Of a stretch of 64,000 bases of DNA, positions 10,227-18,320 are shown in pieces. Made by a program: the position numbers and the translations under genes. Every line of letters begins with the position of its first letter. Within the stretch, counting starts at the first letter, position 1. The DNA is from Fenollaria sporofastidiosus. GTDB lineage: Bacteria > Bacillota > Clostridia > Tissierellales > Peptoniphilaceae. The notes beneath the pieces were generated by a model. The model did not search any database and was not told where the DNA came from. It was given only the letters and a program-made list of their open reading frames with translations. The stretch spans positions 310,001-374,000 of the forward strand of contig NZ_OW968186.1 of assembly GCF_943169635.2 (NCBI RefSeq), given 5' to 3'.

Positions 10227-12195
10227 TTTGAACAGCTTTTGCTGTGAATATTGTGTCAGCTGTGATTTCTACTGTGCTTGGATCTGCTGTTGCTGTTTTT
10301 TCAGCATCTTTGTACCAGCCTGGTTTTTCATGGTTTGCAGCTTCTTTATTTGTTAAGTCTGGGAATGCATTAGCTGTAGTTAATTTACTATTTGGTGCTA
10401 CAGCATAATATTTAGTATCTACTGTTCCTACTTGGATTGTGTCATCTTGTTTTACTGTTACTTTATACCAACCTTCTGGAACTGGATCATTTTCTCCAAT
10501 ATCTTGTCCATCTTTAACAAATTTAGCTACATATGGATTTACCGATTGAGCTATTCCAAGTGAAGGATCCCATTTTGTAAAGCCATAATTAGTATTTGGA
10601 GTAACTTTAATTTCTGGTGCTGTTGCTGTTGTTTGAGTTTTTGTTTTAAAGTGTTTGGATAGGTCTGTATTTGGTTTTACCTTTGCTACTACTGCTTTTC
10701 CAGTCTTTGTTCCAACAGTTACTGTTCCTAAAGCTGTTTCACCGTCTTTTTCTGCTTGGAATGTTGCAGTAATATAGTTTGATGGAATTTCTTTGCCATC
10801 ACTACCTGTTTTTGGCTCAGTCTCATCTGGTAAAAATGGAATTATTTCATCAGAAGTATACCTACCTGTATATACTGCGTTAAATACATAATTATCAGTT
10901 TCTGCAGCTGTTCCTGTTAGTGTAGATGTTAATTGATTCCACTTTTCAAAAACTTTATTTAGTTTAGTATCGATTGCTTGTGGTTTATTAAGTCCAGCTA
11001 TAGCATCTTTTACATCTTTATCATCATAGCTTGTGCCAATTTTTACATCGACAACTCTTTCTTTGTCCTTTTGATTGTTTTCATCAAAGGTACCTTTTAC
11101 GCCATCTGTTGCTGCTTCATCTGCTTTAAAAGTTAGTCTCGCATAGCCCTCTGGTTTTGTTGGTAATGTAACTGTACCGTCACTATTAATTTTAGGTGTT
11201 GGAACTAATACTTTTGGTTGTGATTGAATAACTATGTCTCCACCTTTAGATGTAGTATAGTCTTTCTTTACAACTTTGAATTCATCTTCGCCAATTGTTA
11301 GTTTCCTATCAACTCCTTCATCATCAATAGTTATTTTTGGATCATTGCCAATGCTATTGATTTGTGATCTTGTGTTATCATATGATGTTAAATTTTGAAT
11401 TATTGTATAAAAGTCTTTTCTAGTTTTGTTATTGCTAGTTGTGCCTAAATCAAAACTATAATCTTTGGCAAGATGTAGATTTGCTCTTGGTGATGTGCTT
11501 GGAAGACCTTTTGTTAATTCATTTCCATAAGGGTCTTGGTATTTAACACTCATCTTTGTTTCAGGAAGTTCAATTAAATCAAGGTTTATTGTAATTGCTT
11601 TATTTTCTTTTCCTGCTGATGGTGTTCCTTGACTATAGTCAGCTCTAATTGCATAATCTGTTCCATCTACATCTTCTGCTTTTGGAACCATTAAATAAAA
11701 GTCATCTAGGCCTTGATATCCAGAGCTAGGTATTTGAATGGTTATTTCCTTCGTTGTATCTGCTCTATCAAAATTTACTGTGTCCTTAACATTCTCATCT
11801 TGAAAATAAACGTCGATTGCTAATGGATAGTTAACTGCAGTATCGTCAAATGGCTTATCATTTGTTGTATCATAATCTAATCCATTTAAGCCAATTTTTT
11901 TAAGGTTAACAATAACCTTTTGATCCATTAGGGTTCCTGTTCCTCTTACTGGAGCATTAACTATTTCGTCTCCAAATTCTAATCCATCCGAATTAGAATT
12001 ATTAAATAACTCTTCCTTAATTTCTCTTGGTCTTGTTCCAAGAATAATTTTCCCGTCGTTTGTTTCTCCCAGTTCAATCAATTCTCCTGACACAGGTGTG
12101 CTTGGAGCAGTGGGTTCAACCACTGCTAAAGCATCAATTCCTGTACCAAAAATCATTATAAAGGCTAGGATGAAAGATATAATTCTTTTATTCAT
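9871..12195 (-). CDS. N-terminal segment of the giant repeat surface protein (secreted)
   Basis: This 774-residue frame begins with a clear signal peptide (MNKRIISFILAFIMIFGTG, cleavage probably after ALA near residue 24). A ~560-residue non-repetitive region rich in beta structure, Thr, Lys and Asp follows, then several diverged copies of the VTFKAD...GW-P module (for example FTKWDPSLGIAQSVNPYVAKF and WYKDAEKTATADPSTVEITA), then one full 95-aa repeat. The frame breaks in the second repeat (PGNTKSKSFRK is out-of-frame read-through) because AC is missing near 9915. The start has a GGAGGAAGT ribosome-binding site and lies 26 bp after the stop of the 1812-aa protein, so the two form an operon. 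Likely an adhesin; the ligand is unknown. Confidence 0.85.
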   Translation of the reverse strand: MNKRIISFILAFIMIFGTGIDALAVVEPTAPSTPVSGELIELGETNDGKIILGTRPREIKEELFNNSNSDGLEFGDEIVNAPVRGTGTLMDQKVIVNLKKIGLNGLDYDTTNDKPFDDTAVNYPLAIDVYFQDENVKDTVNFDRADTTKEITIQIPSSGYQGLDDFYLMVPKAEDVDGTDYAIRADYSQGTPSAGKENKAITINLDLIELPETKMSVKYQDPYGNELTKGLPSTSPRANLHLAKDYSFDLGTTSNNKTRKDFYTIIQNLTSYDNTRSQINSIGNDPKITIDDEGVDRKLTIGEDEFKVVKKDYTTSKGGDIVIQSQPKVLVPTPKINSDGTVTLPTKPEGYARLTFKADEAATDGVKGTFDENNQKDKERVVDVKIGTSYDDKDVKDAIAGLNKPQAIDTKLNKVFEKWNQLTSTLTGTAAETDNYVFNAVYTGRYTSDEIIPFLPDETEPKTGSDGKEIPSNYITATFQAEKDGETALGTVTVGTKTGKAVVAKVKPNTDLSKHFKTKTQTTATAPEIKVTPNTNYGFTKWDPSLGIAQSVNPYVAKFVKDGQDIGENDPVPEGWYKVTVKQDDTIQVGTVDTKYYAVAPNSKLTTANAFPDLTNKEAANHEKPGWYKDAEKTATADPSTVEITADTIFTAKAVQKLVGPVDPGVTPNPNPSGNWVVTFKADATKGTVAKENTFYVPKAANKTLADLAADAPKVTAKVGYIFKGWDPELTSATAIDKNIDVNAKFETDPNPIVGPVDPGNTKSKSFRKLGSNI

Positions 12196-12221
12196 ACTTC
12201 CTCCGATCTTTGTAAATAAAA

Positions 12222-15200
12222 CTATCTTCTAACTGTGAAAGTCATAGGATTTGTCTTAGCGACTACTACGCCACCTTCACTTCGTTCACCATAAATAGAA
12301 AACCTGTCTCCTTTTTTTATAGGTTCGTATAATTCTATTGTGAATAAACCGTCAAGATATAATATATGATTATGATATATTTCATTTGGGCCTGGATTAC
12401 GTGTTACGTGTATTTCTGTTCCTGCTTGTGCAATTACCTTAATATACTTATCTCCTGCTCTTGGCATGATGAACTTAACTTCAATTTGTTTAGGTTCTTT
12501 GTATTCAACTTCATTTGTACTCTTATTTCCGAACTTATCTTCACCAGCTACTGTTATTTTTGATATATTGTCATCACGATAAAGTTCCCTTAGTATTTCT
12601 TGAACTTTTTCCATTGATGTGATGTTGTTGATTGTTCTAGCTGCAGATCCATCCTTGAATTCTATTGTTATATTGAATTTGCCCACTACAGGATACTTAT
12701 CATCTTTCATGTCAACTGTTACATCTAACCATCTACGATAGTAATCATCTTGATAGTTAATCTTACTGATTGGTCCTTCGATAATTAGCTCAGCAAAAGC
12801 TGTAGATGTAGCTGGTGTAAATGTTCTTCCGTCTTTATCAGGCAATGTTGTCTTTATAAATACTTTACTCTTGTGACCTAATCCATTTTGTGCTGGATCA
12901 AATTGAGGGAAAGTGATTTTGGTGCCTGTTTGTTGATCTGCTGTTTTTGCGCATGTTATTGGTTTATTGTTTTTGTCAACAATTTCAGTTCCATCTTCTT
13001 TGACAAGTGTATAAATAGTTCCTGCTTCTGGTTCATAAAGTACACCGCCTGTTCCTGCTGGTATTTCTGAAGAAATAACTACTTGAGGATGTTCATGTTT
13101 TGGATCAGTCGCGTCATATTTATTTTTCTCTTGTACTACTTTTTGAACAGGTATATTTGTTGGAAGTTTTAATACAGTAATGCTTCCTTCTGGACCATAG
13201 GTATTATTAAGACCAGTTGCAACACCAAATTCAGCCTTTATTTGCTCATCGGCTTTAAAAGGTTTTTGTTTAAAGTTTTCCATACGTGTAATTTTAATTT
13301 TATCTTTACCATCAACTTTAGCAGGTTCTACAACTACTGAATAGCCTACTACTGTTGTTTCAGCTGGAATAAGTTTCCACTTACCTTCATCTCTATCATA
13401 CAGATACTCACGCTTTTTATTTTCTCCTGGTAGTGTAAGAGATAATCCTGCATAAGTTCTTGTTGCGTCAATATCTTCTATATCTATATACGCTGCTTTG
13501 TCTCCATCATATACTTTATCGAATTGTGGTTTTGGTATTTCTCTTGGAACGTTATACATCTTTATTGAATAACCTTGTATATCAAGAGCTCCTTTTCCTG
13601 TATTCTTAATTGATTTTCTTATAGTAGCTGATGTGAAAGCATCGAAAGTATCAGGGTTTCCGTCATCTTCTTCAAAATATTGAATCTTAGCTTCACGTCT
13701 TTTACCAGCTGTATCCGGAGCTATAGGACCTTCATTAACTAATGGTTGCCCTGGTCCTGGTTGACGTGTATATATCACAATACCTAAGTCTGCCCAGTCA
13801 TTTTTAAATTTGTAGTACTTATCTTCCTCTCCTACTTTTGTTTCAACTGCTGAATAAGAAAGTCTTTGACCAAGCTCGTCAAATCCTGGAACTACAAAGT
13901 TTGCTTTTGTATTGGTAGGTGTATCATATACCTCTTGTAAATCATATCCATTGTAAGTATCATACTCGTATTTGTTTCTATCTATAATGAAGTATTTTGC
14001 AGCTGCGTGTACTGTTGGGTCAGTGTAGTCTGTTACAGCTGTTCTATATATTAAACCAATTGAAACATTTCTCCTATCAGCATTGCTAATTGTATGAACT
14101 TTACCTTTAGTATCTGTGTATTCGTCAACATATTTAGCATCTTTAGTGTTTTCTTTTTCTATATATTTGTAGTCTTTATTTACTTGGATTCCAAAGAATG
14201 GTCTGTACTGAGCATATAAGTGAATGTAATCTTTCTTCATCCAATCATCATATTTTCCATCTAGTCTTAATTTGTAGCCATTAGGTAACATAAGTTGCGT
14301 AGTTTTATTTGTTGTTGTATCTGTATACTTAGCAAGTGTATCTAATTTAAAGCTTTTCGCATTAGCCTCAGCTTCACTTAATTTGTTCTTTCTGTCATCA
14401 GCTAGCTTTGAATTATCTTTTGCAAGTTCTGAGTAGTTATAACCTACTAGTAAGTCTGTGTCGTCTCTATCTGTAGACCAACCTATAAAGGTATGTCTTA
14501 TATCTTTTTCTGTAGACCTTGGTAAAGTAAACTCTGTCTCATTAATAAATTTCTTCATATCATTATCAGTAACAGAGTTGTCGCCGTTCCAATATGGCGC
14601 CTTAGGTATATCTATATTAGCAATGCCATTTTTGAAATCTGATGCAAGAACTACTACCTCTTTAACTGTTTCGTTTGCTTCGTCTGCTTTGTTGTTTGAG
14701 TGTAGATAAATCTTAATTCCTTCGCCCCAAACGCCATAAACTATTTGATGAGAATCGATTGGTGAGTCTTCTGTAACCTTGTATGCTTTTGCTGTATCAT
14801 TCCATTGATCAAGTTGTGTTAATTTGTCTGCTTTTGCAAATTCTTCTGGAGTAACTTGTTTAGTTGACCAACCTAAGAATTTATATGTTTTACCATCTTT
14901 TGTAAATGGCTTAGGATTTTCAGGCCATTTTCTTAACTCAAGGTCTTTTCCTTGTAATTTCTCTCCATCTGCATCTTTCAAATATGCTCCCTTTGCTTCA
15001 CTAAATCCGTTAGCTGTATATCCGTCCTCATCAAGGAATTTTTCGTTATCTGGTACTATCTTAACTGTACTATCGATACTAGTTGCTTCAATGTTCCAGT
15101 TAAAGTCCTTGTTTGCATCGAATAAAACTCTAGTTCTAACTCTTGTTTCATACCAATTTGAAGGTATGGAAGATCCGTCTGAGTTGTTGACTAAAATTCT

Positions 15201-17660
15201 CATATCTTTCTTCAATGTTTGATCTGCAGCAGGTATTTTTGTTGTATTATCAGCTGTGTCTACCATATCGGCAATATTTACAGTGTATTCATATTTGTCG
15301 TAATCTTTACCGTCAACTGTAACTTTTGTAGTCTTTGGATCAGTTATAAATCCGTCTTTATCTCTAACGCTTTCTGCTGCGTTTGCTTTTCCAAGATATG
15401 TTTTATTATTATTAGGTAAGAATCTAAGTCTTACTGGTCCGCCATCGTATGAAGCGTAACCCACAAGTTGAGTTGTCTTTGTGTTGAACGCATTTTTACT
15501 AGTTGGTTTTGCATCAACAGTTTTGTAGAAGTCGTCTTGTCCTTGTGCGTAATCGTTTGTGTAAACTTGTTGATATGGAAGTAGTACGGACTTATTTATT
15601 GCAAGTGAGCTTAGTACATCAGAGTTATCAGTTATTACTAAACCATCGTATCTTTCGTTAGATTTTGTAAATGCATCATACTTTATAGAAGATTCACTTA
15701 CTCCTCCGGTCCAAGAGTAAGCTTTTGCAATAACTTCTGTGCCTGGTTTAAGCATTGATTTGTATAATATATAATCTCCGCCAGTACGTAATATGGAAGC
15801 ATTGATTGTTTTTAATTCATTGCCACCATTATGTTGCCATGCAATAGCTCTAGTAAATTTAGTTGTTGTAGGTGTGTTTTGTCCTTTTAGGGTATAAATT
15901 AATTCTACTTGTTTAGGTACTTGTCCTATATGAACCTTTATATCTCCATTGTATGCTTGATTATCAAAACTTAAATCTACTCCACCTTCGTTCCACCCTG
16001 TTGCATTGTTTAAGTAGAATAGACGAACATCTTCATTGTCAGCTGTATCTGGCATGTAAACTCTTAATTTTTGTCCAGCTTTAATTGTTATACCAGTTCT
16101 GTATGGAACCTTATAAATTCCTTTTGCAAGTAATTCCATACCATCAAAGCCGCCAAAATTAGATACATTCTTTAGTGCATTGTAGTATGGTTGGTACCTC
16201 TTTATAAAGTTGTCTCCATCGCCTACTTGAACCATGATTTGGCCACCCTGTGGTGCTCCGTTGGTATCAATGTTTAGGCTTCCTCCTGCTGGTATAACAA
16301 CATCATGATCAAATGACTTTTCAAATATTGTCATACCTTTTGGATTTGATTCAACCCAGCCAGCTACAACCCCAAATCTAATTTGTTCTTGATCAGGCGT
16401 AGATGTAAATGTTTTGATGAACGCACTTTTATCTACCACAAAGTCAATGTTAGTAAAGTTGTCTGTACCTTCGTATATACAGCCATCCATTTGATCGATT
16501 GTTACTATATTGACCTTTGCCTTTTTAAAATTGTTTTGAGCTAAAACAAAGTAAGCGATTGTTTTATCAGGTGTATAGTTTATTTGGTTTAATTTTAATG
16601 CAGTTTTTATATATGGATAGCCTGGTTTACTTGTATTTTCTACCTTGTTAGCATTTTCAAGCGTAGTATATCCAACATTGCCAGCCACATCTGCTTTTAA
16701 ATAAGGCACAAGACTTGCATCAAAGGCTATCATGTAACCAAAGGGTTTGCCATCGATTGTATTAGCTCCAGCCATAGTTGCATGTTCCCATTGGTACTGA
16801 GTCTTTAATACCGCTAAATCCTTATTTGTATTAGTTTTTCCATTTATAGTTTGAGGTTCATTGTCATACTCTGTCATGAAAGACCTTTGAGCAACTATAA
16901 GGGCTGATTGTGGTTTTGGTCCTCTCATAAAAGCTGTATCAACGTTACTCTTTGCTGCTACTACAGTTGCTTTCGTGTAACTAGAGTAGTCCATAGGTGA
17001 TTTACCTGGGGCAAATGTGTAAATCTTATCAAGCTTTGGAGTGGCAAAACGCATTTGTATCAAGTAGTTATCATCTAAATCTGAATACTTGACGCCAGCG
17101 TTAAGAACTAAATCTATAGGCACGTTGTGCTTCGTGCCTCCTCTGTCTAAGCCAATAAGGTCACGGATTAACAAAGCTTTTTCGTTAGCACCTTGAGTAT
17201 CATAAAATCCAAGTTTTTTACCGTTAGAATTTTCAATGAATGATTTATTAAAATCAATTTTTTTGTATAATTCTTTGTCAAACTTAAACAATAAGTTATG
17301 CCACCATGTTGAAGATAATGTTGCACTTTCATGGTATACAAGTCTTAATACTGTTCTACCTTCTGCGTTTACAAAGTATCCTTCATAACTTAAGCCGTAA
17401 TTATCAATTACGTCTGCTGCTGATACTTTTGTTAATTGTTGAGTTGGGTTAAGACCGTAGTCTTGATTAAGCTTCCATATGTTGGAAGTTTTATCATATT
17501 TTTTTGCCCAATTCACTTTTTGAACTCTATTGCTAGGAAGATTACTTCCTTGGCTAGGGCTCGTTGGTCCTGCAAATACATTCACTGGCATCATAGTCAC
17601 TATCATTAAAAATGCCATGACTAATGCGAGTGTTTTTCGCAAATAATTTTTCTTTTGCAT
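12222..17660 (-). CDS. Large secreted surface protein (1812 aa), putative adhesin
   Basis: An export signal is clear (MQKKNYLRKTLALVMAFLMI, then PVNVFAG with cleavage near residue 31). The rest is a long extracellular polypeptide with no LPXTG, SLH or C-terminal membrane anchor (it ends MTFTVRR). The middle has two InlB/Flg_new-like modules ending GWSTKQVTPEEF (about residue 940) and GWSTDRDDTD (about residue 1070). The C-terminal ~250 residues look like stacked Ig-like strands (KINYQDDYYRRWLDV, FKDGSAARTINNITS, ISKITVAGEDKFGNKS). The gene is intact over 5.4 kb. It is followed after 26 bp by the SLH repeat protein, which may be its partner or anchor (inference). The start has GAAAGGAG upstream. 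Expression probably runs from the promoter at 17926-17954 through a structured ~260-nt leader. Confidence 0.85.
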   Translation of the reverse strand: MQKKNYLRKTLALVMAFLMIVTMMPVNVFAGPTSPSQGSNLPSNRVQKVNWAKKYDKTSNIWKLNQDYGLNPTQQLTKVSAADVIDNYGLSYEGYFVNAEGRTVLRLVYHESATLSSTWWHNLLFKFDKELYKKIDFNKSFIENSNGKKLGFYDTQGANEKALLIRDLIGLDRGGTKHNVPIDLVLNAGVKYSDLDDNYLIQMRFATPKLDKIYTFAPGKSPMDYSSYTKATVVAAKSNVDTAFMRGPKPQSALIVAQRSFMTEYDNEPQTINGKTNTNKDLAVLKTQYQWEHATMAGANTIDGKPFGYMIAFDASLVPYLKADVAGNVGYTTLENANKVENTSKPGYPYIKTALKLNQINYTPDKTIAYFVLAQNNFKKAKVNIVTIDQMDGCIYEGTDNFTNIDFVVDKSAFIKTFTSTPDQEQIRFGVVAGWVESNPKGMTIFEKSFDHDVVIPAGGSLNIDTNGAPQGGQIMVQVGDGDNFIKRYQPYYNALKNVSNFGGFDGMELLAKGIYKVPYRTGITIKAGQKLRVYMPDTADNEDVRLFYLNNATGWNEGGVDLSFDNQAYNGDIKVHIGQVPKQVELIYTLKGQNTPTTTKFTRAIAWQHNGGNELKTINASILRTGGDYILYKSMLKPGTEVIAKAYSWTGGVSESSIKYDAFTKSNERYDGLVITDNSDVLSSLAINKSVLLPYQQVYTNDYAQGQDDFYKTVDAKPTSKNAFNTKTTQLVGYASYDGGPVRLRFLPNNNKTYLGKANAAESVRDKDGFITDPKTTKVTVDGKDYDKYEYTVNIADMVDTADNTTKIPAADQTLKKDMRILVNNSDGSSIPSNWYETRVRTRVLFDANKDFNWNIEATSIDSTVKIVPDNEKFLDEDGYTANGFSEAKGAYLKDADGEKLQGKDLELRKWPENPKPFTKDGKTYKFLGWSTKQVTPEEFAKADKLTQLDQWNDTAKAYKVTEDSPIDSHQIVYGVWGEGIKIYLHSNNKADEANETVKEVVVLASDFKNGIANIDIPKAPYWNGDNSVTDNDMKKFINETEFTLPRSTEKDIRHTFIGWSTDRDDTDLLVGYNYSELAKDNSKLADDRKNKLSEAEANAKSFKLDTLAKYTDTTTNKTTQLMLPNGYKLRLDGKYDDWMKKDYIHLYAQYRPFFGIQVNKDYKYIEKENTKDAKYVDEYTDTKGKVHTISNADRRNVSIGLIYRTAVTDYTDPTVHAAAKYFIIDRNKYEYDTYNGYDLQEVYDTPTNTKANFVVPGFDELGQRLSYSAVETKVGEEDKYYKFKNDWADLGIVIYTRQPGPGQPLVNEGPIAPDTAGKRREAKIQYFEEDDGNPDTFDAFTSATIRKSIKNTGKGALDIQGYSIKMYNVPREIPKPQFDKVYDGDKAAYIDIEDIDATRTYAGLSLTLPGENKKREYLYDRDEGKWKLIPAETTVVGYSVVVEPAKVDGKDKIKITRMENFKQKPFKADEQIKAEFGVATGLNNTYGPEGSITVLKLPTNIPVQKVVQEKNKYDATDPKHEHPQVVISSEIPAGTGGVLYEPEAGTIYTLVKEDGTEIVDKNNKPITCAKTADQQTGTKITFPQFDPAQNGLGHKSKVFIKTTLPDKDGRTFTPATSTAFAELIIEGPISKINYQDDYYRRWLDVTVDMKDDKYPVVGKFNITIEFKDGSAARTINNITSMEKVQEILRELYRDDNISKITVAGEDKFGNKSTNEVEYKEPKQIEVKFIMPRAGDKYIKVIAQAGTEIHVTRNPGPNEIYHNHILYLDGLFTIELYEPIKKGDRFSIYGERSEGGVVVAKTNPMTFTVRR

Positions 17661-17919
17661 TTCATTTCTCCTTTCATCTCTTGCATGTGCAAGTTATCTT
17701 AACCTTCTGTGCCGCGCTCTATCTACAACGCAAAAAAGAAGGGTCGTGCCACCGACTCGTCTAATAATATACATGATTGCTTTCTTTTTATTAAGTATGT
17801 GTAATATACCTAGCAAGTTTTTCCTAAGTTATGCATGCGTATTAGTAAAAAACTTTGCTAAGTTCAGTTTTGTTTCTTTAACTACGTTTTCTGGTGGCAC
17901 AAAAAATCGTATTTACTTT
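17661..17919 (-). promoter_or_regulatory. Long structured 5' leader of the surface-protein operon
   Basis: Between the promoter and the ATG at 17660 lie about 260 nt with strong internal complementarity (RNA sense, minus strand). GUGCCACC (about 17892-17899) can pair with GGUGGCAC (about 17746-17753). Inside it, CUUAGCAA-A-GUUUUU pairs with AAAAACUUGCUAGG (14 bp with one bulged A). The 3' half of the outer helix runs into GACCCUUCUUUUUUG, a possible U-run for attenuation. A final CUUGC/GCAAG hairpin (17681-17694) precedes the ribosome-binding site. No known riboswitch class was recognised. Confidence 0.55.
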
Positions 17920-17925
17920 GGTTTA

Positions 17926-17954
17926 ATTGTAGCACATACTTGTCCAAGAGTCAA
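17926..17954 (-). promoter_or_regulatory. Sigma-A type promoter of the surface-protein operon
   Basis: On the minus strand TTGACT (17949-17954) and TACAAT (17926-17931) are separated by exactly 17 nt. Transcription would start near 17919. Confidence 0.8.
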
Positions 17955-18003
17955 CCGCTTTTTACATATTTTTACAATTTTTTATAATTTTTTAAAGCCT
18001 GCA

Positions 18004-18013
18004 CCCCCCCCCC
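18004..18013 (-). repeat. Homopolymer tract, ten C on plus (G10 on minus)
   Basis: A run of ten cytosines about 50 bp upstream of the surface-operon -35 box, standing out in an AT-rich gap. Such tracts are slippage-prone and in other bacteria modulate promoters of surface proteins; here this is inference only. Confidence 0.8.
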
Positions 18014-18057
18014 ATCTCATTTTTTGCACTTCGATGTATAAACTCTTGAGTGTCTAA

Positions 18058-18262
18058 TTAGTGTCTAATTGCGAGTGGCATATCTTGTCTTCTTATATAT
18101 ATGTGAACTCTCTTATATGTAGTAGGCTTCGTAGGTATAGCCCCAGTGTGACTATGTAGGCCGCTTACTACTATATAGGAAGCTTCTATATATATGGCAG
18201 GCGTGTGACTATATAGGACGCTTCTTTTATATATGTAGCCTACTCATATATAATTTTTGGGC
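18058..18262. repeat. Intergenic imperfect repeats with TATATAG/AGGC-type units
   Basis: No gene is seen in this gap. It holds degenerate ~20-bp units such as TATATGTAGTAGGCTTC, ACTATATAGGAAGCTTC, ACTATATAGGACGCTTC and ATATATGTAGCCTAC. They resemble units at 38448-38575 and, more loosely, those near 44880 and 58940. A direct repeat GTGTCTAATT also occurs twice at 18050-18071. Confidence 0.6.
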
Positions 18263-18268
18263 ATAAGT

Positions 18269-18295
18269 AAAGACCTCTCTACTCGAAAGGTCTTT
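18269..18295 (-). terminator. Hairpin after the SLH coiled-coil gene
   Basis: AAAGACC and GGTCTTT (18269-18275 and 18289-18295) form a 7-bp stem about 25 nt past the stop at 18321. The U-run after it is short, so strength is uncertain. Confidence 0.55.
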
Positions 18296-18320
18296 AATCT
18301 CTTCTTATTATATTATATAT

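Larger units (their letters stand above)
2926..12195 (-). pseudogene. Giant SLH-anchored repeat surface protein, frame broken in its repeat array
   Basis: The start at 12195 (signal peptide, ligand-type N-terminal region), the ~6.2-kb repeat array and the SLH-bearing end at 2926 read as one original gene of about 9.3 kb, roughly 3080 residues. Evidence for unity: the C-terminal SLH part continues in frame out of the last repeat (FETDPNP then STKTYVTGTP); the N-terminal part continues in frame into the first repeat (KLVGPVDPGVTPNPNP); and no start signal or terminator lies between. About two dozen 1-3 nt indels scattered across the copies destroy the frame in this sequence. They may be assembly or basecalling errors in a repeat that short reads cannot polish, or real decay or slippage. 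If intact, the protein would be exported and held to the wall by three SLH domains with a long repeat stalk between. Confidence 0.75.

Noticed and set aside
17740..17760. GGUGGCAC in the surface-operon leader as a T-box core
   Set aside because: The T-box consensus GGUGGNACCGCG is not matched after the AC, no stem I specifier could be found, and the downstream gene is not a tRNA synthetase or amino-acid gene.
17661..17919. Leader as a c-di-GMP riboswitch
   Set aside because: The conserved core blocks of c-di-GMP-I were not found by eye; the helices seen do not match that class.
17746..18057. 103-codon plus-strand frame in the intergenic region
   Set aside because: It runs antisense through the leader and promoter, crosses the C10 tract and has no start signal or protein-like composition.
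18100..18250. Intergenic repeats as a CRISPR array
   Set aside because: Units are degenerate, contiguous and AT-rich, without constant-length spacers or cas genes.
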